NCBI RefSeq assembly: GCF_003860345.1
Contig: NZ_CP034179.1
Coordinates: 2,092,001-2,156,000, forward strand
Direction of reading: 5' to 3'
Source: Caenibius tardaugens NBRC 16725
GTDB taxonomy: Bacteria > Pseudomonadota > Alphaproteobacteria > Sphingomonadales > Sphingomonadaceae
Length of the DNA stretch: 64,000 nt
Positions 47,307 to 56,303 of this stretch are shown piece by piece. Under the pieces are notes generated by a model. That model was not told the DNA's origin. It saw only the letters and a program-made list of their open reading frames with translations, and did no database searches. A program made the position numbers and the translations under genes. Positions within the stretch are counted from its first letter, which is position 1. Each line of letters starts with the position of its first letter.

Positions 47307-48257
47307 TTATTCGGGCAGGCCGAGCCCACGTTTGAGCGCGGAAAGGCGGGCGGCCGCGAATTTCTGGCTTGGCCCCGACGTGGCGACAAAGCCGTCGAAC
47401 CCGTGATAGGCGCCCGGCGTTACCGTGACTTCGGTGGGCACCCCGGCGGCAATCAGCCTGCTGGCATAGGCGAGATTTTCCTCGATAAAGAGGTCCAGCG
47501 CGCCGCATCCGATCCATGCCGGGGGCAGGCCGGCAAGGTCGTCCACGCGGGAGGGAATGATCGCGCCTTCGGGTGTGCTGTCGCCGCCCGGCGCCTGGCC
47601 CAGCAGCGATTCCCAGCCGAAGCGGTTGTGTTCGGCCTTCCACACGAATTCGCCCAGATGCGCGGCCACCTCGCGGCTCGATCCGGTGCGGTCGTCGATC
47701 ATCGGGTAAGTCAGCATTTGGAACGCAATCGCCGGGCCGCCGCGATCGCGCGCGGCAATGGCCAGCATGGCGCTGTGGCCGCCGCCGGCGCTTTCCCCGC
47801 CGACCGCGATGCGCGCGGGATCGACGCCCAGTTCCTTGGCCCCTTCGCCCGCCAGCCATACCAGCGCGGCATAGTTATCCGCGAGGCTGCCTGCGAAATT
47901 GGTTTCGGGGGCGAGCCGGTATTCCACCGAAACGAACGGAATGCCTGCGGCCATGGCGCTGGCCTGCACCCCGGCGATCATGCTTTCCGCTGTGCCGAAG
48001 ACATAGCCGCCGCCGTGGATATGCAGCACGGCCGGGCGATCGGTGGCGCCGGGATTGGGATCGACGATGAACACTTTCACATCCGGATTGCCGTCGACAC
48101 CCGGAATGATGCGTTCCACCGGCTGCGGGAAGGGCGCTTCGAGCGGGGGCATCATCGGCTGCGAGCGGATCAGATCGAGCGGGATCTGGGTGAAATCGAT
48201 ATCGGGAAATTGCCCCAGCGCCTCGCGCAGTTCGGGGTGGACCATATCAAGTGCCAT
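47307..48257 (-). CDS. Alpha/beta-hydrolase esterase, HSL family
   Basis: The 316-residue hormone-sensitive-lipase-type esterase has the oxyanion motif HIHGGGYVF, nucleophile GGESAGGG, a catalytic Asp region and GAYHGFDGF with the His. It hydrolyses short-chain esters; the natural substrate is unknown. GAGGA lies before the ATG at 48257. It sits between nrdA and nrdB, with a terminator separating it from nrdA. Confidence 0.9.
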   Translation of the reverse strand: MALDMVHPELREALGQFPDIDFTQIPLDLIRSQPMMPPLEAPFPQPVERIIPGVDGNPDVKVFIVDPNPGATDRPAVLHIHGGGYVFGTAESMIAGVQASAMAAGIPFVSVEYRLAPETNFAGSLADNYAALVWLAGEGAKELGVDPARIAVGGESAGGGHSAMLAIAARDRGGPAIAFQMLTYPMIDDRTGSSREVAAHLGEFVWKAEHNRFGWESLLGQAPGGDSTPEGAIIPSRVDDLAGLPPAWIGCGALDLFIEENLAYASRLIAAGVPTEVTVTPGAYHGFDGFVATSGPSQKFAAARLSALKRGLGLPE

Positions 48258-48297
48258 CAGCGTTCCTCTTTCGTGTGTCTTTACAGGTGGCATAAAC

Positions 48298-48328
48298 GAA
48301 AAAGGACCGGTTCGTCACCGGCCCTTTT
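48298..48328 (-). terminator. Terminator after nrdA
   Basis: On the minus strand AAAGGGCCGGT pairs with ACCGGTCCTTT (one G-T pair) around GACGA and runs into TTTTTC. It lies 43 bases past the nrdA stop and in front of the esterase gene. Confidence 0.75.
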
Positions 48329-48370
48329 GCGAAAATTCCTGCGGTTGGATCTACGCGTAATGCGCAAAGC

Positions 48371-50446
48371 TTACTGGCAGCTCAGGCATTCCTCGTAATC
48401 CGTCTGTTCGCCAGCGTTCAGTTCGAACTTGGGCGCATCGGCGGTATTGTCCGCTTCCACCCCGCCTGCGAACCCGGCGCGCTGTACCGATTTGGACCGC
48501 AGGTAATAGAGCGACTTGATGCCCTTCTCCCACGCCTGGAAGTGCAGCATCATCAGGTCCCACTTGTCCACGTCGGCCGGGATAAACAGGTTGAGGCTCT
48601 GCGCCTGATCGATGAACGGCGCGCGATCGGCCGCGAATTCGAGCAGCCAGCGCTGGTCGATTTCGAAGCTGGTCTTGTACACCGCCTTTTCTTCGGGGCT
48701 GAGGAAGTCCAGATGCTGGACCGAACCGCCGCGTTCGAGGATCGAGTTCCACACATTGGTGGAATCCTTCGATTTTTCGGCCAGCAGTTTTTCCAGATAG
48801 GGGTTCTTCACCACGAAGCTGCCCGACAGGGTCTTGTGCGTGTAGATATTCGCCGGGATCGGTTCGATACAGGCGCTGGTGCCGCCGCAGATGATACTGA
48901 TCGACGCGGTCGGCGCGATCGCCATCTTGCAGGAAAAGCGTTCCATCACGCCCATTTCCTCGGCATCGGGGCAGGGCCCGCGTTCGTTGGCCAGCAGCAT
49001 CGATGCCTCATCCACCTTGCCGTGGATGTGCTTGAACATCTTGAGGTTCCACGCCTTGGCCATCGCGCTTTCGATGCCGATGCCCTTGAGCTGGAGGAAC
49101 GAGTGGAAGCCCATCACGCCGAGGCCGACCGAGCGTTCGCGGCTGGCGGAATACTTGGCGCGGTCCATTTCCGGTGGCGCGCGGTCGATATAGTCCTGCA
49201 GCACGTTGTCGAGGAAGCGCATGACATCTTCGACGAACTGCTTGTCGCCGTTCCACTGATCCCAGTTTTCGAGATTGAGCGAGGACAGGCAGCAGACGGC
49301 CGTGCGGTCGTTGCCCAGATGATCGCGCCCGGTGGGCAGCGTGATTTCCGAACAGAGGTTCGAGGTCGACACCTTGAGCCCGAGATCGCGATGATGCTTG
49401 GGCATGGTGCGGTTCACCGTGTCGGAGAACACGATATAGGGTTCGCCGGTGGCCAGGCGGGTTTCGACCAGTTTCTGGAACAGCGAACGGGCATCCACCG
49501 AACCGCGCACCGAACCGTCCTTGGGGCTCTTCAGTTCGAATTCCCGGCCTTCGCGCACGGCCTGCATGAAATCGTCGGTCAGCAGCACGCCATGGTGCAG
49601 GTTCAGCGCCTTGCGATTGAAATCGCCCGACGGTTTGCGGATTTCGAGGAATTCCTCGATTTCCGGGTGCGAGACATCGAGATAGCAGGCGGCGGAACCA
49701 CGGCGCAGCGAGCCCTGCGAAATGGCGAGCGTGAGCGAATCCATCACCCGCACGAAGGGGATGATGCCGCTGGTCTTGCCGTTCAGGCCGACCGGTTCGC
49801 CAATGCCGCGCACCTGGCCCCAATAGGTGCCGATGCCGCCGCCGCGCGAAGCCAGCCAGACGTTTTCGTTCCAGGTGTTGACGATGCCTTCCAGGCTGTC
49901 GTCGACCGAGTTGAGATAGCAGGAGATGGGCAGACCGCGTCCGGTGCCGCCGTTGGACAGGACCGGGGTGGCGGGCATGAACCACAGGCGCGAGATATAG
50001 TCATAGAGACGCTGGGCGTGGTCCTGATCGTCGGCATAGGCATCGGCCACGCGGGCGAACAGATCCTGATAGGATTCGCCGGGCAGGAGATAGCGGTCGG
50101 TCAGCGTTTCCTTGCCGAATTCGGTCAGCAGCGCGTCGCGTGCGGCATCGGTGACAATCTCGAAGCGGCGCGGATGGATGCCCTTGCCCTTGTCGCGGGC
50201 GTCTTCCGCCTTCGCCTTCGCGACTTCGGCCATGGCGCCGGCAATAGCGGCCCCCGCCTGTTCGACGACGAGCGCATCACTTGCCTTGTCCTGTTCAGCC
50301 ATCGTCACTGCCGGGGCGGTTTTGGCCGCGTCCGTTCCCTTGCTGGCGGAAATCTCCGCAACGGGCCTTTCGGCGCTCGAAAGCAGATCATGTTCAAAAT
50401 CCGTTTCCAGAGCCATTCCCTCACTGTCCCCTGTCTTGAAGTCCAT
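48371..50446 (-). CDS. nrdA: Ribonucleoside-diphosphate reductase, alpha subunit (class I)
   Basis: The 691-residue catalytic subunit has LWFMPATPVLSNGG, ISCYLNSVDDSLEGI (substrate Cys), STSNLCSEITLPT with the thiyl Cys and a second redox Cys, and FSCKMAIAPTASIS. The C-terminal tail ends ECLSCQ, the mobile CxxC re-reduced by thioredoxin or glutaredoxin. No ATP-cone is apparent at the N-terminus; instead ~95 residues of Ala/Lys-rich, probably disordered sequence come first. Start MDFKTGDSEG (50446) has GGGGGG near; MALETDFE (50415) is an alternative. Confidence 0.94.
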   Translation of the reverse strand: MDFKTGDSEGMALETDFEHDLLSSAERPVAEISASKGTDAAKTAPAVTMAEQDKASDALVVEQAGAAIAGAMAEVAKAKAEDARDKGKGIHPRRFEIVTDAARDALLTEFGKETLTDRYLLPGESYQDLFARVADAYADDQDHAQRLYDYISRLWFMPATPVLSNGGTGRGLPISCYLNSVDDSLEGIVNTWNENVWLASRGGGIGTYWGQVRGIGEPVGLNGKTSGIIPFVRVMDSLTLAISQGSLRRGSAACYLDVSHPEIEEFLEIRKPSGDFNRKALNLHHGVLLTDDFMQAVREGREFELKSPKDGSVRGSVDARSLFQKLVETRLATGEPYIVFSDTVNRTMPKHHRDLGLKVSTSNLCSEITLPTGRDHLGNDRTAVCCLSSLNLENWDQWNGDKQFVEDVMRFLDNVLQDYIDRAPPEMDRAKYSASRERSVGLGVMGFHSFLQLKGIGIESAMAKAWNLKMFKHIHGKVDEASMLLANERGPCPDAEEMGVMERFSCKMAIAPTASISIICGGTSACIEPIPANIYTHKTLSGSFVVKNPYLEKLLAEKSKDSTNVWNSILERGGSVQHLDFLSPEEKAVYKTSFEIDQRWLLEFAADRAPFIDQAQSLNLFIPADVDKWDLMMLHFQAWEKGIKSLYYLRSKSVQRAGFAGGVEADNTADAPKFELNAGEQTDYEECLSCQ

Positions 50447-50888
50447 GTTCCCCCCGTCCGGATCAACGCCAATGGCTGGCCGAATGTTCCGCATTCGTTC
50501 GAATCGGCGGGGCGAACACCCAGCCTATCAATTTCGGGGCACGGCGAGAGAAAAACTTTTCCCCCGTTTACCCCCGATCCCGGCTTGCAGGGGCACACGC
50601 CAAGACCCGAATCCGTGGCTTCCTGCGGTTTTTTCCGCGAGAAGCTGAATCTAGGTCTTGTAGGTCCCCCCTGAGATCGGGACACTACCCATAGTGCCTT
50701 AAAGCGAATCGGGCGCAAGAGAATAAATGGTTTGGAAACCATTCGGTTCAAGGTTGGGCACCTTTGGTGAGTCCGCGACGCGTGGACAAAGCTCCACTTG
50801 CGGACTGCGCAAGAGTCGAAATTTTTTTTTGCCCATCGCTGACGAGCAGCTAGTTCGGGCACCAGATAAAGCAGTTGGAAGGCATGGA
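50447..50888. other. Long nrdA leader and promoter region
   Basis: These 442 bases hold a candidate NrdR box (50684-50699), an 8-bp hairpin AATGGTTT/AAACCATT near 50735-50752, and a larger hairpin AGTCCGC...GCGGACT (50770-50806) followed by ten T (50822-50831) on the plus strand. The last could terminate a short plus-strand transcript. No protein-coding frame was found. Confidence 0.5.
50684..50699 (-). promoter_or_regulatory. Candidate NrdR box overlapping an nrdA promoter
   Basis: ACACTACCCATAGTGC is a palindrome (CACTA/TAGTG) close to the NrdR consensus. On the minus strand TTGCGC followed after 16 bases by CACTAT forms a plausible promoter whose -10 lies inside the box. NrdR is the usual repressor of nrd genes. 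A second, weaker match (AATCTAGGTCTTGTAG) lies at 50650-50665, at a spacing slightly off the usual three helical turns. Confidence 0.45.
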
Positions 50889-51128
50889 ATGTTCAATATC
50901 TTGGGTGCGATTGTATCGGGTGCGATCGTGGGGGTGCTGGCGCGCTGGTTCTATCCCGGCGCGGTCGATCTGACCTGGGTGCAGACCATTCTTCTGGGTA
51001 TCGGCGGATCGGTTCTGGCCGATCTCGCGATCACACGCGGCCGGGCGGGAATCAGCCGGGCGGGCTGTCTGGCATCGATCCTCGGCGCGATGGCGCTGAT
51101 CTTCGTGGGGCGCTGGTTATTGGGATAA
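50889..51128 (+). CDS. GlsB/YeaQ/YmgE-family membrane protein
   Basis: The 79-residue protein has three hydrophobic helices with Gly-rich turns (GAIVSGAIVGVLARWFYPG, LLGIGGSVLADLAI, CLASILGAMALIFVGRWLLG), the pattern of transglycosylase-associated stress proteins. GGAAGG lies six bases before the ATG at 50889. Its end overlaps the end of the convergent ATPase gene by 12 bases. Role unknown. Confidence 0.82.
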   Translation: MFNILGAIVSGAIVGVLARWFYPGAVDLTWVQTILLGIGGSVLADLAITRGRAGISRAGCLASILGAMALIFVGRWLLG

Positions 51129-51686
51129 TCCGTTCGCGGAGGCGATGCGCGCGCGGACAAAATCGGCGCGTTCGGCCACGCTGGCCAGCGGCAGGATCAC
51201 CGGATCATAGCCGAAACGGGCATAGGTTTCGGCCATCACACGACAGGTGGCTGCTGCTTCGTCAGGGCCCTGCTTGCGTTCGGCATCCTGCGTGTAAATG
51301 GCGGGCCAGTAGGGCGCGATAAACACGGTACGGTTGTAACGGTACCGCTCCGCTGCCTGATGCATATGTGCGGGAACCGGTAATCCGCACAGTGTCAGAT
51401 AGCCGGGCACATCGGGCACGCCGCGATCGCAGATGGCCGGGCCAGACAGCGGCAGCGCCGCCCTATGGGCGAGAATGTCCTGTTCCAGCATGCATGCCGC
51501 GAAGGCTGCGCGATCCGCCCAGGGCAGGGCGGTACCGCCTGTGGCCAGTTGTTGCAGGATGATCGCGCGGCCGGTTTCCGGCAAATGCGCCATGCCCCGC
51601 GCGGCCAGCGCATCCACAAGTGTCGTCTTGCCCGATCCGGGGCCGCCGGTGATGACGAAGAGATGATCGGACCGGTGTTCGGGCAT
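51117..51686 (-). CDS. AAA_28/NadR-like P-loop ATPase or kinase
   Basis: The 189-residue P-loop protein has Walker A GGPGSGKTT at ~15-23 and the DR-containing strand AICDRGVPDVPGYL near residue 90. The family (AAA_28) is related to NadR nicotinamide-riboside kinase and T4-type nucleotide kinases. It lies 40 bases downstream of nadB on the same strand, which hints at a link with NAD synthesis (inference only). AGGAAAC lies before the ATG at 51686. Confidence 0.78.
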   Translation of the reverse strand: MPEHRSDHLFVITGGPGSGKTTLVDALAARGMAHLPETGRAIILQQLATGGTALPWADRAAFAACMLEQDILAHRAALPLSGPAICDRGVPDVPGYLTLCGLPVPAHMHQAAERYRYNRTVFIAPYWPAIYTQDAERKQGPDEAAATCRVMAETYARFGYDPVILPLASVAERADFVRARIASANGLSQ

Positions 51687-51726
51687 CTGGTTTCCTGAAG
51701 CGCAATACTGATCGCGCCCCAAAGGA

Positions 51727-53322
51727 TCAGGGCACGAGAATCGTGTCTTTCGCCTGCGGCAGCGTTTTGGGGTAGTCGAGCGTGTAATGCAGGCCGCGGC
51801 TTTCCTTCCGCCGCAGTGCGGACTGGACGATCAGTTCCGCGCAGTCGAGCAGGTTGCGCAGCTCGATCAGGTCGGTGCTGACGCGGAAATGGCCGTAATA
51901 ATCGCCCACTTCCTCTTTCAGCAGTTTGATCCGGTGCGCGGCCCGTTCGAGCCGCTTGGTGGTGCGAACAATACCGACGTAGTTCCACATGAAGCGGCGG
52001 ATTTCGGTCCAGTTCTGCTTGATCACCACTTCCTCGTCGGAATCGGTGACCCGGCTGTCGTCCCATGGCAGGACCGGCGGCGGCGCATCGAATGTGTCCC
52101 AGCGGGCGATAATGTCGCGCGCGGCCGCTTCGCCAAAGACGAAGCATTCCAGCAGGCTGTTCGATGCCAGGCGATTGGCTCCGTGCAACCCGCTTTCGGT
52201 GCATTCGCCCGCAGCATAGAGGCCCGGCAGGTCGGTGCGGCCATCGAGATCGATCAGCACACCGCCGCAGGTATAATGCTGCGCCGGGACCACCGGGATC
52301 GGCCCTGTCGTCATGTCGATGCCCAGCCCCAGCAGCTTTTCATAGATGTTGGGGAAGTGTTCCTTCACGAATTCGGCAGGCATGTGGCTGATGTCGAGAT
52401 GGACGTAATCGAGGCCGAACCGCTTGATCTCTGCATCGATCGCGCGGGCGACGACATCGCGCGGGGCCAGTTCGAGCCGTTCGGCATCGTAGAATTCCAT
52501 GAACCGCTTGCCCGTGCGCGGGTTGATCAGTCGCCCGCCTTCGCCGCGCACCGCCTCGGTGATCAGGAAATTCTTGACCTCCAGATTGTAGAGGCAGGTC
52601 GGGTGGAACTGCATCATTTCCATATTGGAAACGCGCGCCCCTGCGCGCCACGCCATCGCGATGCCATCCCCGGTGGCCCCGCGCGGGGCGGTGGAGAACA
52701 GATAGCAACGCCCCGCCCCGCCGCTGGCGAGCACGGTGGCGCGGGCGGTATAGGCCTCGACTTTCCCGCTTTGCGTATCCAGCGCATAGGCGCCCCACAC
52801 CCGGCCCGATCCGGAATAGCGTTTCTCGTGCCGCCCGGTGATCAGATCGACACAGGTGCGGTTGGGCAGCAGGGTTATATTCGGATGTTCTTCCGCCGCT
52901 TTCAGCAGGGCGGCCTGTACTGCCCAGCCGGTGGCATCGTTCACATGCACGATCCGGCGATGCGAATGCCCGCCTTCGCGCGTCAGATGCAGATTGGGCC
53001 CGTCGGTGTTGAACGGCACCCCCAGTTCCACCAGCCGGTGAATCGCATGGGGCGCGCTTTCGATCACGAATTCCACCGTTTCCATGCGGTTAAGCCCGGC
53101 CCCGGCGATCATCGTATCGCGAATATGATCCTCGAAGGTGTCCCCCGCGTCCAGCACGGCGGCAATCCCGCCTTGCGCCCAGGCGGTGGAACCGGATGTC
53201 AGTTCGCCTTTGGCCAGCACCAGCACAGAGGCGTGTTCCGCCAGGGTCAGGGCCGCAGTCAGCCCCGCTGCGCCCGATCCGATGATCAGCACATCATGCG
53301 TGTTATTCTGATTCTGGCTCAT
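51727..53322 (-). CDS. nadB: L-aspartate oxidase
   Basis: The 531-residue flavoprotein oxidises L-aspartate to iminoaspartate, the first step of NAD synthesis. FAD-binding GSGAAGLTAALTLAE is at ~16-30; SGSTAWAQGGIAAVL, FNTDGPNLHLTREGGHSHRR and GLYAAGECTESGLHGANRLASNSLLE are the NadB hallmarks. The ATG at 53322 is ten bases after GAGGG; a TTG three codons earlier is less likely. nadA and nadC are not in the window. Confidence 0.94.
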   Translation of the reverse strand: MSQNQNNTHDVLIIGSGAAGLTAALTLAEHASVLVLAKGELTSGSTAWAQGGIAAVLDAGDTFEDHIRDTMIAGAGLNRMETVEFVIESAPHAIHRLVELGVPFNTDGPNLHLTREGGHSHRRIVHVNDATGWAVQAALLKAAEEHPNITLLPNRTCVDLITGRHEKRYSGSGRVWGAYALDTQSGKVEAYTARATVLASGGAGRCYLFSTAPRGATGDGIAMAWRAGARVSNMEMMQFHPTCLYNLEVKNFLITEAVRGEGGRLINPRTGKRFMEFYDAERLELAPRDVVARAIDAEIKRFGLDYVHLDISHMPAEFVKEHFPNIYEKLLGLGIDMTTGPIPVVPAQHYTCGGVLIDLDGRTDLPGLYAAGECTESGLHGANRLASNSLLECFVFGEAAARDIIARWDTFDAPPPVLPWDDSRVTDSDEEVVIKQNWTEIRRFMWNYVGIVRTTKRLERAAHRIKLLKEEVGDYYGHFRVSTDLIELRNLLDCAELIVQSALRRKESRGLHYTLDYPKTLPQAKDTILVP

Positions 53323-53422
53323 TGTGTTCAATGCCCTCTCGTCCGGACGCTATGCCGGGGCAAACCCGCGCCCGCAAGCGGCGAGACGTATCAGGCACCG
53401 CGCTCGCCAGTGGCGAGACGCC

Positions 53423-54379
53423 TCAGGCAATGCCGGTGACTTCGGCTTCCTTGCTGGTGAGCTGGACGAAGACATCCTCCAGATCGGCCTCGCGGGTGGT
53501 GACATCCTCGATCGCGAAGCCCTGGTTCTGGACCAGTTCCAGCACTTGCCCCGCCGTCACCCGATCGCGGTCGTAAGTGATTTCCAGCGTGCGCTCGTCC
53601 CGCTTTTCCGATTTGAGGAAGGCGGGGTGGGCAGGCGCCTGTGCAATCGGCCGGTTCAGCGTCAGCACCACGATCTTTTCCCGCATCATGCCCACCAGTT
53701 CGCGGGTCGGCTTGTTGGTGATCAGTTGCCCGTGGTTGATAATCGCGATCCGGTCGCACAATTCTTCCGCTTCCTCGAGGTAATGCGTGGTCAGGACCAC
53801 GGTTACCCCTTCGCGGTTGAGTTCGCCCACCAGTTCCCACAATTGCCGCCGCAATTCGACATCGACGCCCGCTGTTGGTTCGTCGAGCACCAGAATAGGC
53901 GGCGCATGGACCATGGCCTTGGCGATCAGCAGCCGCCGTTTCATCCCGCCCGACAGGCTGCGGGCATAGGCATCGCGCTTGTCCGCCAGATGAACCGCGC
54001 GCAGCAGTGCGTCCGATCGGCGCAAGGCCTTGGGCACGCCATACATCCCGCCCTGGATTTCCAGCACCTCGAACGGGGTGAAGAACGGGTCGAACACGAT
54101 TTCCTGCGGCACGATGCCGATGCTGGCCTTGGCGTTGCGGCGATCGCGATCGATGTCGTGGCCCCAGATATCCACGCTGCCCGACGTCTTGTTGACCAGA
54201 CCGGCCAGAATGTTGATCAGCGTGGACTTGCCCGCGCCATTGGGGCCCAGCAGGCCGAACACTTCGCCTTCGGGCACATCGAAACTGACCCCGCGCAGCG
54301 CCTGTTTGGGCGGGGCATTGCCCGCGCCGGCATAGGTTTTCGTGAGATCGCGGATGGAAATGGCGGCAGAGGTGGTCAT
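53423..54379 (-). CDS. ABC transporter ATP-binding protein (ABC-2 type exporter)
   Basis: The 318-residue ATPase has Walker A GPNGAGKST, Q-loop IGIVPQEIVFDPFFTPFE, signature LSGGMKRRLLIAKAM, Walker B ILVLDEPTAGVD and the H-loop in VLTTHYLEEAEEL. It resembles the ATPases of ABC-2 type exporters with a C-terminal extra domain. No permease gene lies next to it, so the partner is elsewhere. The ATG at 54379 opens the homologous part (MTTSAAISIRDLTKTY). Confidence 0.88.
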   Translation of the reverse strand: MTTSAAISIRDLTKTYAGAGNAPPKQALRGVSFDVPEGEVFGLLGPNGAGKSTLINILAGLVNKTSGSVDIWGHDIDRDRRNAKASIGIVPQEIVFDPFFTPFEVLEIQGGMYGVPKALRRSDALLRAVHLADKRDAYARSLSGGMKRRLLIAKAMVHAPPILVLDEPTAGVDVELRRQLWELVGELNREGVTVVLTTHYLEEAEELCDRIAIINHGQLITNKPTRELVGMMREKIVVLTLNRPIAQAPAHPAFLKSEKRDERTLEITYDRDRVTAGQVLELVQNQGFAIEDVTTREADLEDVFVQLTSKEAEVTGIA

Positions 54380-54485
54380 GATCGTTGCCGTCCATGCGCC
54401 ACCCGCGCGGTGCGGTAAAGGGGGCATGGGGCGGCGCGGCGCCGAAACCGTTGCGAATCCCCGGGCGACGCGATAGGGCGCAGGC

Positions 54486-54737
54486 ATGATCCAACCGCCT
54501 GAAACCATCCTGGTCGAAACCCACCGCGTAAGCTGCGACGGCGCGTCCGCCATTCGCGGCGGTGCGGGATACCGTCCTGCCGCGCTTGGCCATCCCCGGG
54601 TCTGGCTCGAAATTGACGAACATGGCTATGTCGATTGCGGCTATTGCGACCGCCGGTTCGTGTTGCAGGGCGGCCCTGCCGATGGGGTCGATCAGGGCAC
54701 GCTGCCCGATATTTCCGAAGGGTCTTCGCCCCAATAA
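54486..54737 (+). CDS. zf-CHCC zinc-finger protein (NDUFS6-like)
   Basis: The 83-residue protein has a zinc-binding set: Cys (VSCDG), His ([10 protein letters not shown]) and CGYC, the pattern of zf-CHCC domains. Human NDUFS6 of complex I shares this fold; bacterial members often accompany respiratory or core genes. The gene precedes tldD by 57 bases. Confidence 0.85.
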   Translation: MIQPPETILVETHRVSCDGASAIRGGAGYRPAALGHPRVWLEIDEHGYVDCGYCDRRFVLQGGPADGVDQGTLPDISEGSSPQ

Positions 54738-54794
54738 CCGGCCGGGCGCGCACTGCGCCTTTCGCGCGGGGGCGGTTGTCCCTATATCGGGGCC

Positions 54795-56219
54795 ATGGAC
54801 CAGACCGACCCGCGCACATTCCTCTACGCAGAGGGCAAGCTCACCCCCGAACAGGCCAGGGCGATCACCGCCGAAACACTGGCCAATTGCGATGACGGGG
54901 AACTCTATCTCCAGTTCGTCGCCAGCGAGAGTTTCACCTTCGATGACGGGCGGCTGAAAGCGGCCGACTATTCCCGCGATTCCGGTTTTGGCCTGCGCGG
55001 CATCTCGGGCGAGATGACCGGGTTTGCCCATGCCAACGATGTCAGCGCCGAAGCGATCCGCCGCGCGGGCGAAACCTTGCAACTGCTCGATCCGGCGAAG
55101 GGCAAACCCGCCCCGCCGCCCCGCCGCAACAATCGCCATCTTTACACCGATGCCAGCCCGCTCGACGCGGTGCCTTTTGCCGAAAAGGTCAAGCTGCTCG
55201 AAACGATCAATGCCGCCGCGCGCGCACGCGATCCGCGTGTGGCGCAAGTCACCGCATCGCTTTCGGGCAGCTGGAGCGTGGTGGAAATCGTGCGCGCCGA
55301 TGGTTTCGTGGCGCAGGATATCCGCCCGCTCGTCCGGCTCAACGTCGGGATTGTCGCGGAAAGCAATGGCCGCCGCGAAACCGGCAGTTTCGGCATGGGT
55401 GGACGCTGGCTCTACGACGATTTGTTCAAGGGCGAAAACTGGAACCGCGCGATCGATACCGCGCTGGAACAGGCGCTGGTCAATCTCGACAGCGTGCCCG
55501 CACCGGCGGGCGAAATGACCGTGCTGCTCGGCCCCGGCTGGCCGGGTGTGCTGCTGCACGAGGCGGTCGGTCACGGGCTGGAGGGTGATTTCAACCGCAA
55601 GGGCACCAGCGCCTTTTCGGGCCGCATCGGCGAGCGCGTGGGTGCGCCGGGGGTCACGGTGGTGGATGACGGATCGATCAACGGGCGGCGCGGGTCGCTG
55701 TCGATCGACGATGAAGGGACGCCCACGGGCGAAACCGTGCTGATCGAGGATGGCATCCTCAAAGGCTATATGCAGGACCGGCTCAATGCCCGGCTGATGG
55801 GGGTGGAGCCGACCGGCAATGGCCGCAGGCAGGACTATGCCCATGCCCCGATGCCGCGGATGACCAATACTTTCATGCGCGCAGGCAACGACGATCCGGC
55901 CGAACTGCTGTCACGCGTGAAGAACGGGATTTTCGCCAAGAGCTTCGGCGGCGGGCAGGTCGATATCGTTTCGGGCAAGTTCGTGTTTTCCTGCACCGAG
56001 GCCTACAAGGTCGAGAATGGCAAGCTGGGCGCGCCGATCAAGGGGGCGACCCTGATCGGGGATGGCCCCTCCGTGCTGACGCGCGTGACCGGGATCGGCA
56101 ACGATCTCGCGCTCGATGAAGGGGTGGGTGTGTGCGGCAAGGGCGGGCAAAGCGTGCCAGCCGGTGTCGGGCAGCCGACACTGCTGATCGAAGGCCTGAC
56201 TGTGGGTGGGACGGCTTGA
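54795..56219 (+). CDS. tldD: Metalloprotease TldD
   Basis: The 474-residue TldD forms a heterodimer with TldE/PmbA and degrades unfolded or modified peptides (for example microcin and antitoxin processing). The zinc motif HEAVGHGLEGDF is at ~255, with the later Cys in FVFSCTEAYKV and EGVGVCGKGG. No tldE is in the window. Confidence 0.94.
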   Translation: MDQTDPRTFLYAEGKLTPEQARAITAETLANCDDGELYLQFVASESFTFDDGRLKAADYSRDSGFGLRGISGEMTGFAHANDVSAEAIRRAGETLQLLDPAKGKPAPPPRRNNRHLYTDASPLDAVPFAEKVKLLETINAAARARDPRVAQVTASLSGSWSVVEIVRADGFVAQDIRPLVRLNVGIVAESNGRRETGSFGMGGRWLYDDLFKGENWNRAIDTALEQALVNLDSVPAPAGEMTVLLGPGWPGVLLHEAVGHGLEGDFNRKGTSAFSGRIGERVGAPGVTVVDDGSINGRRGSLSIDDEGTPTGETVLIEDGILKGYMQDRLNARLMGVEPTGNGRRQDYAHAPMPRMTNTFMRAGNDDPAELLSRVKNGIFAKSFGGGQVDIVSGKFVFSCTEAYKVENGKLGAPIKGATLIGDGPSVLTRVTGIGNDLALDEGVGVCGKGGQSVPAGVGQPTLLIEGLTVGGTA

Positions 56220-56303
56220 GTCCGTCTTGTTATCGGAATGGCCGTTTTTCAGCATCTATTCATACCGGAAAGCGCACAGTCCCGTCATAGTCGGAGATTC
56301 CCC

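Noticed and set aside
48542-50674. A 710-codon plus-strand frame
   Set aside because: Antisense shadow of nrdA.
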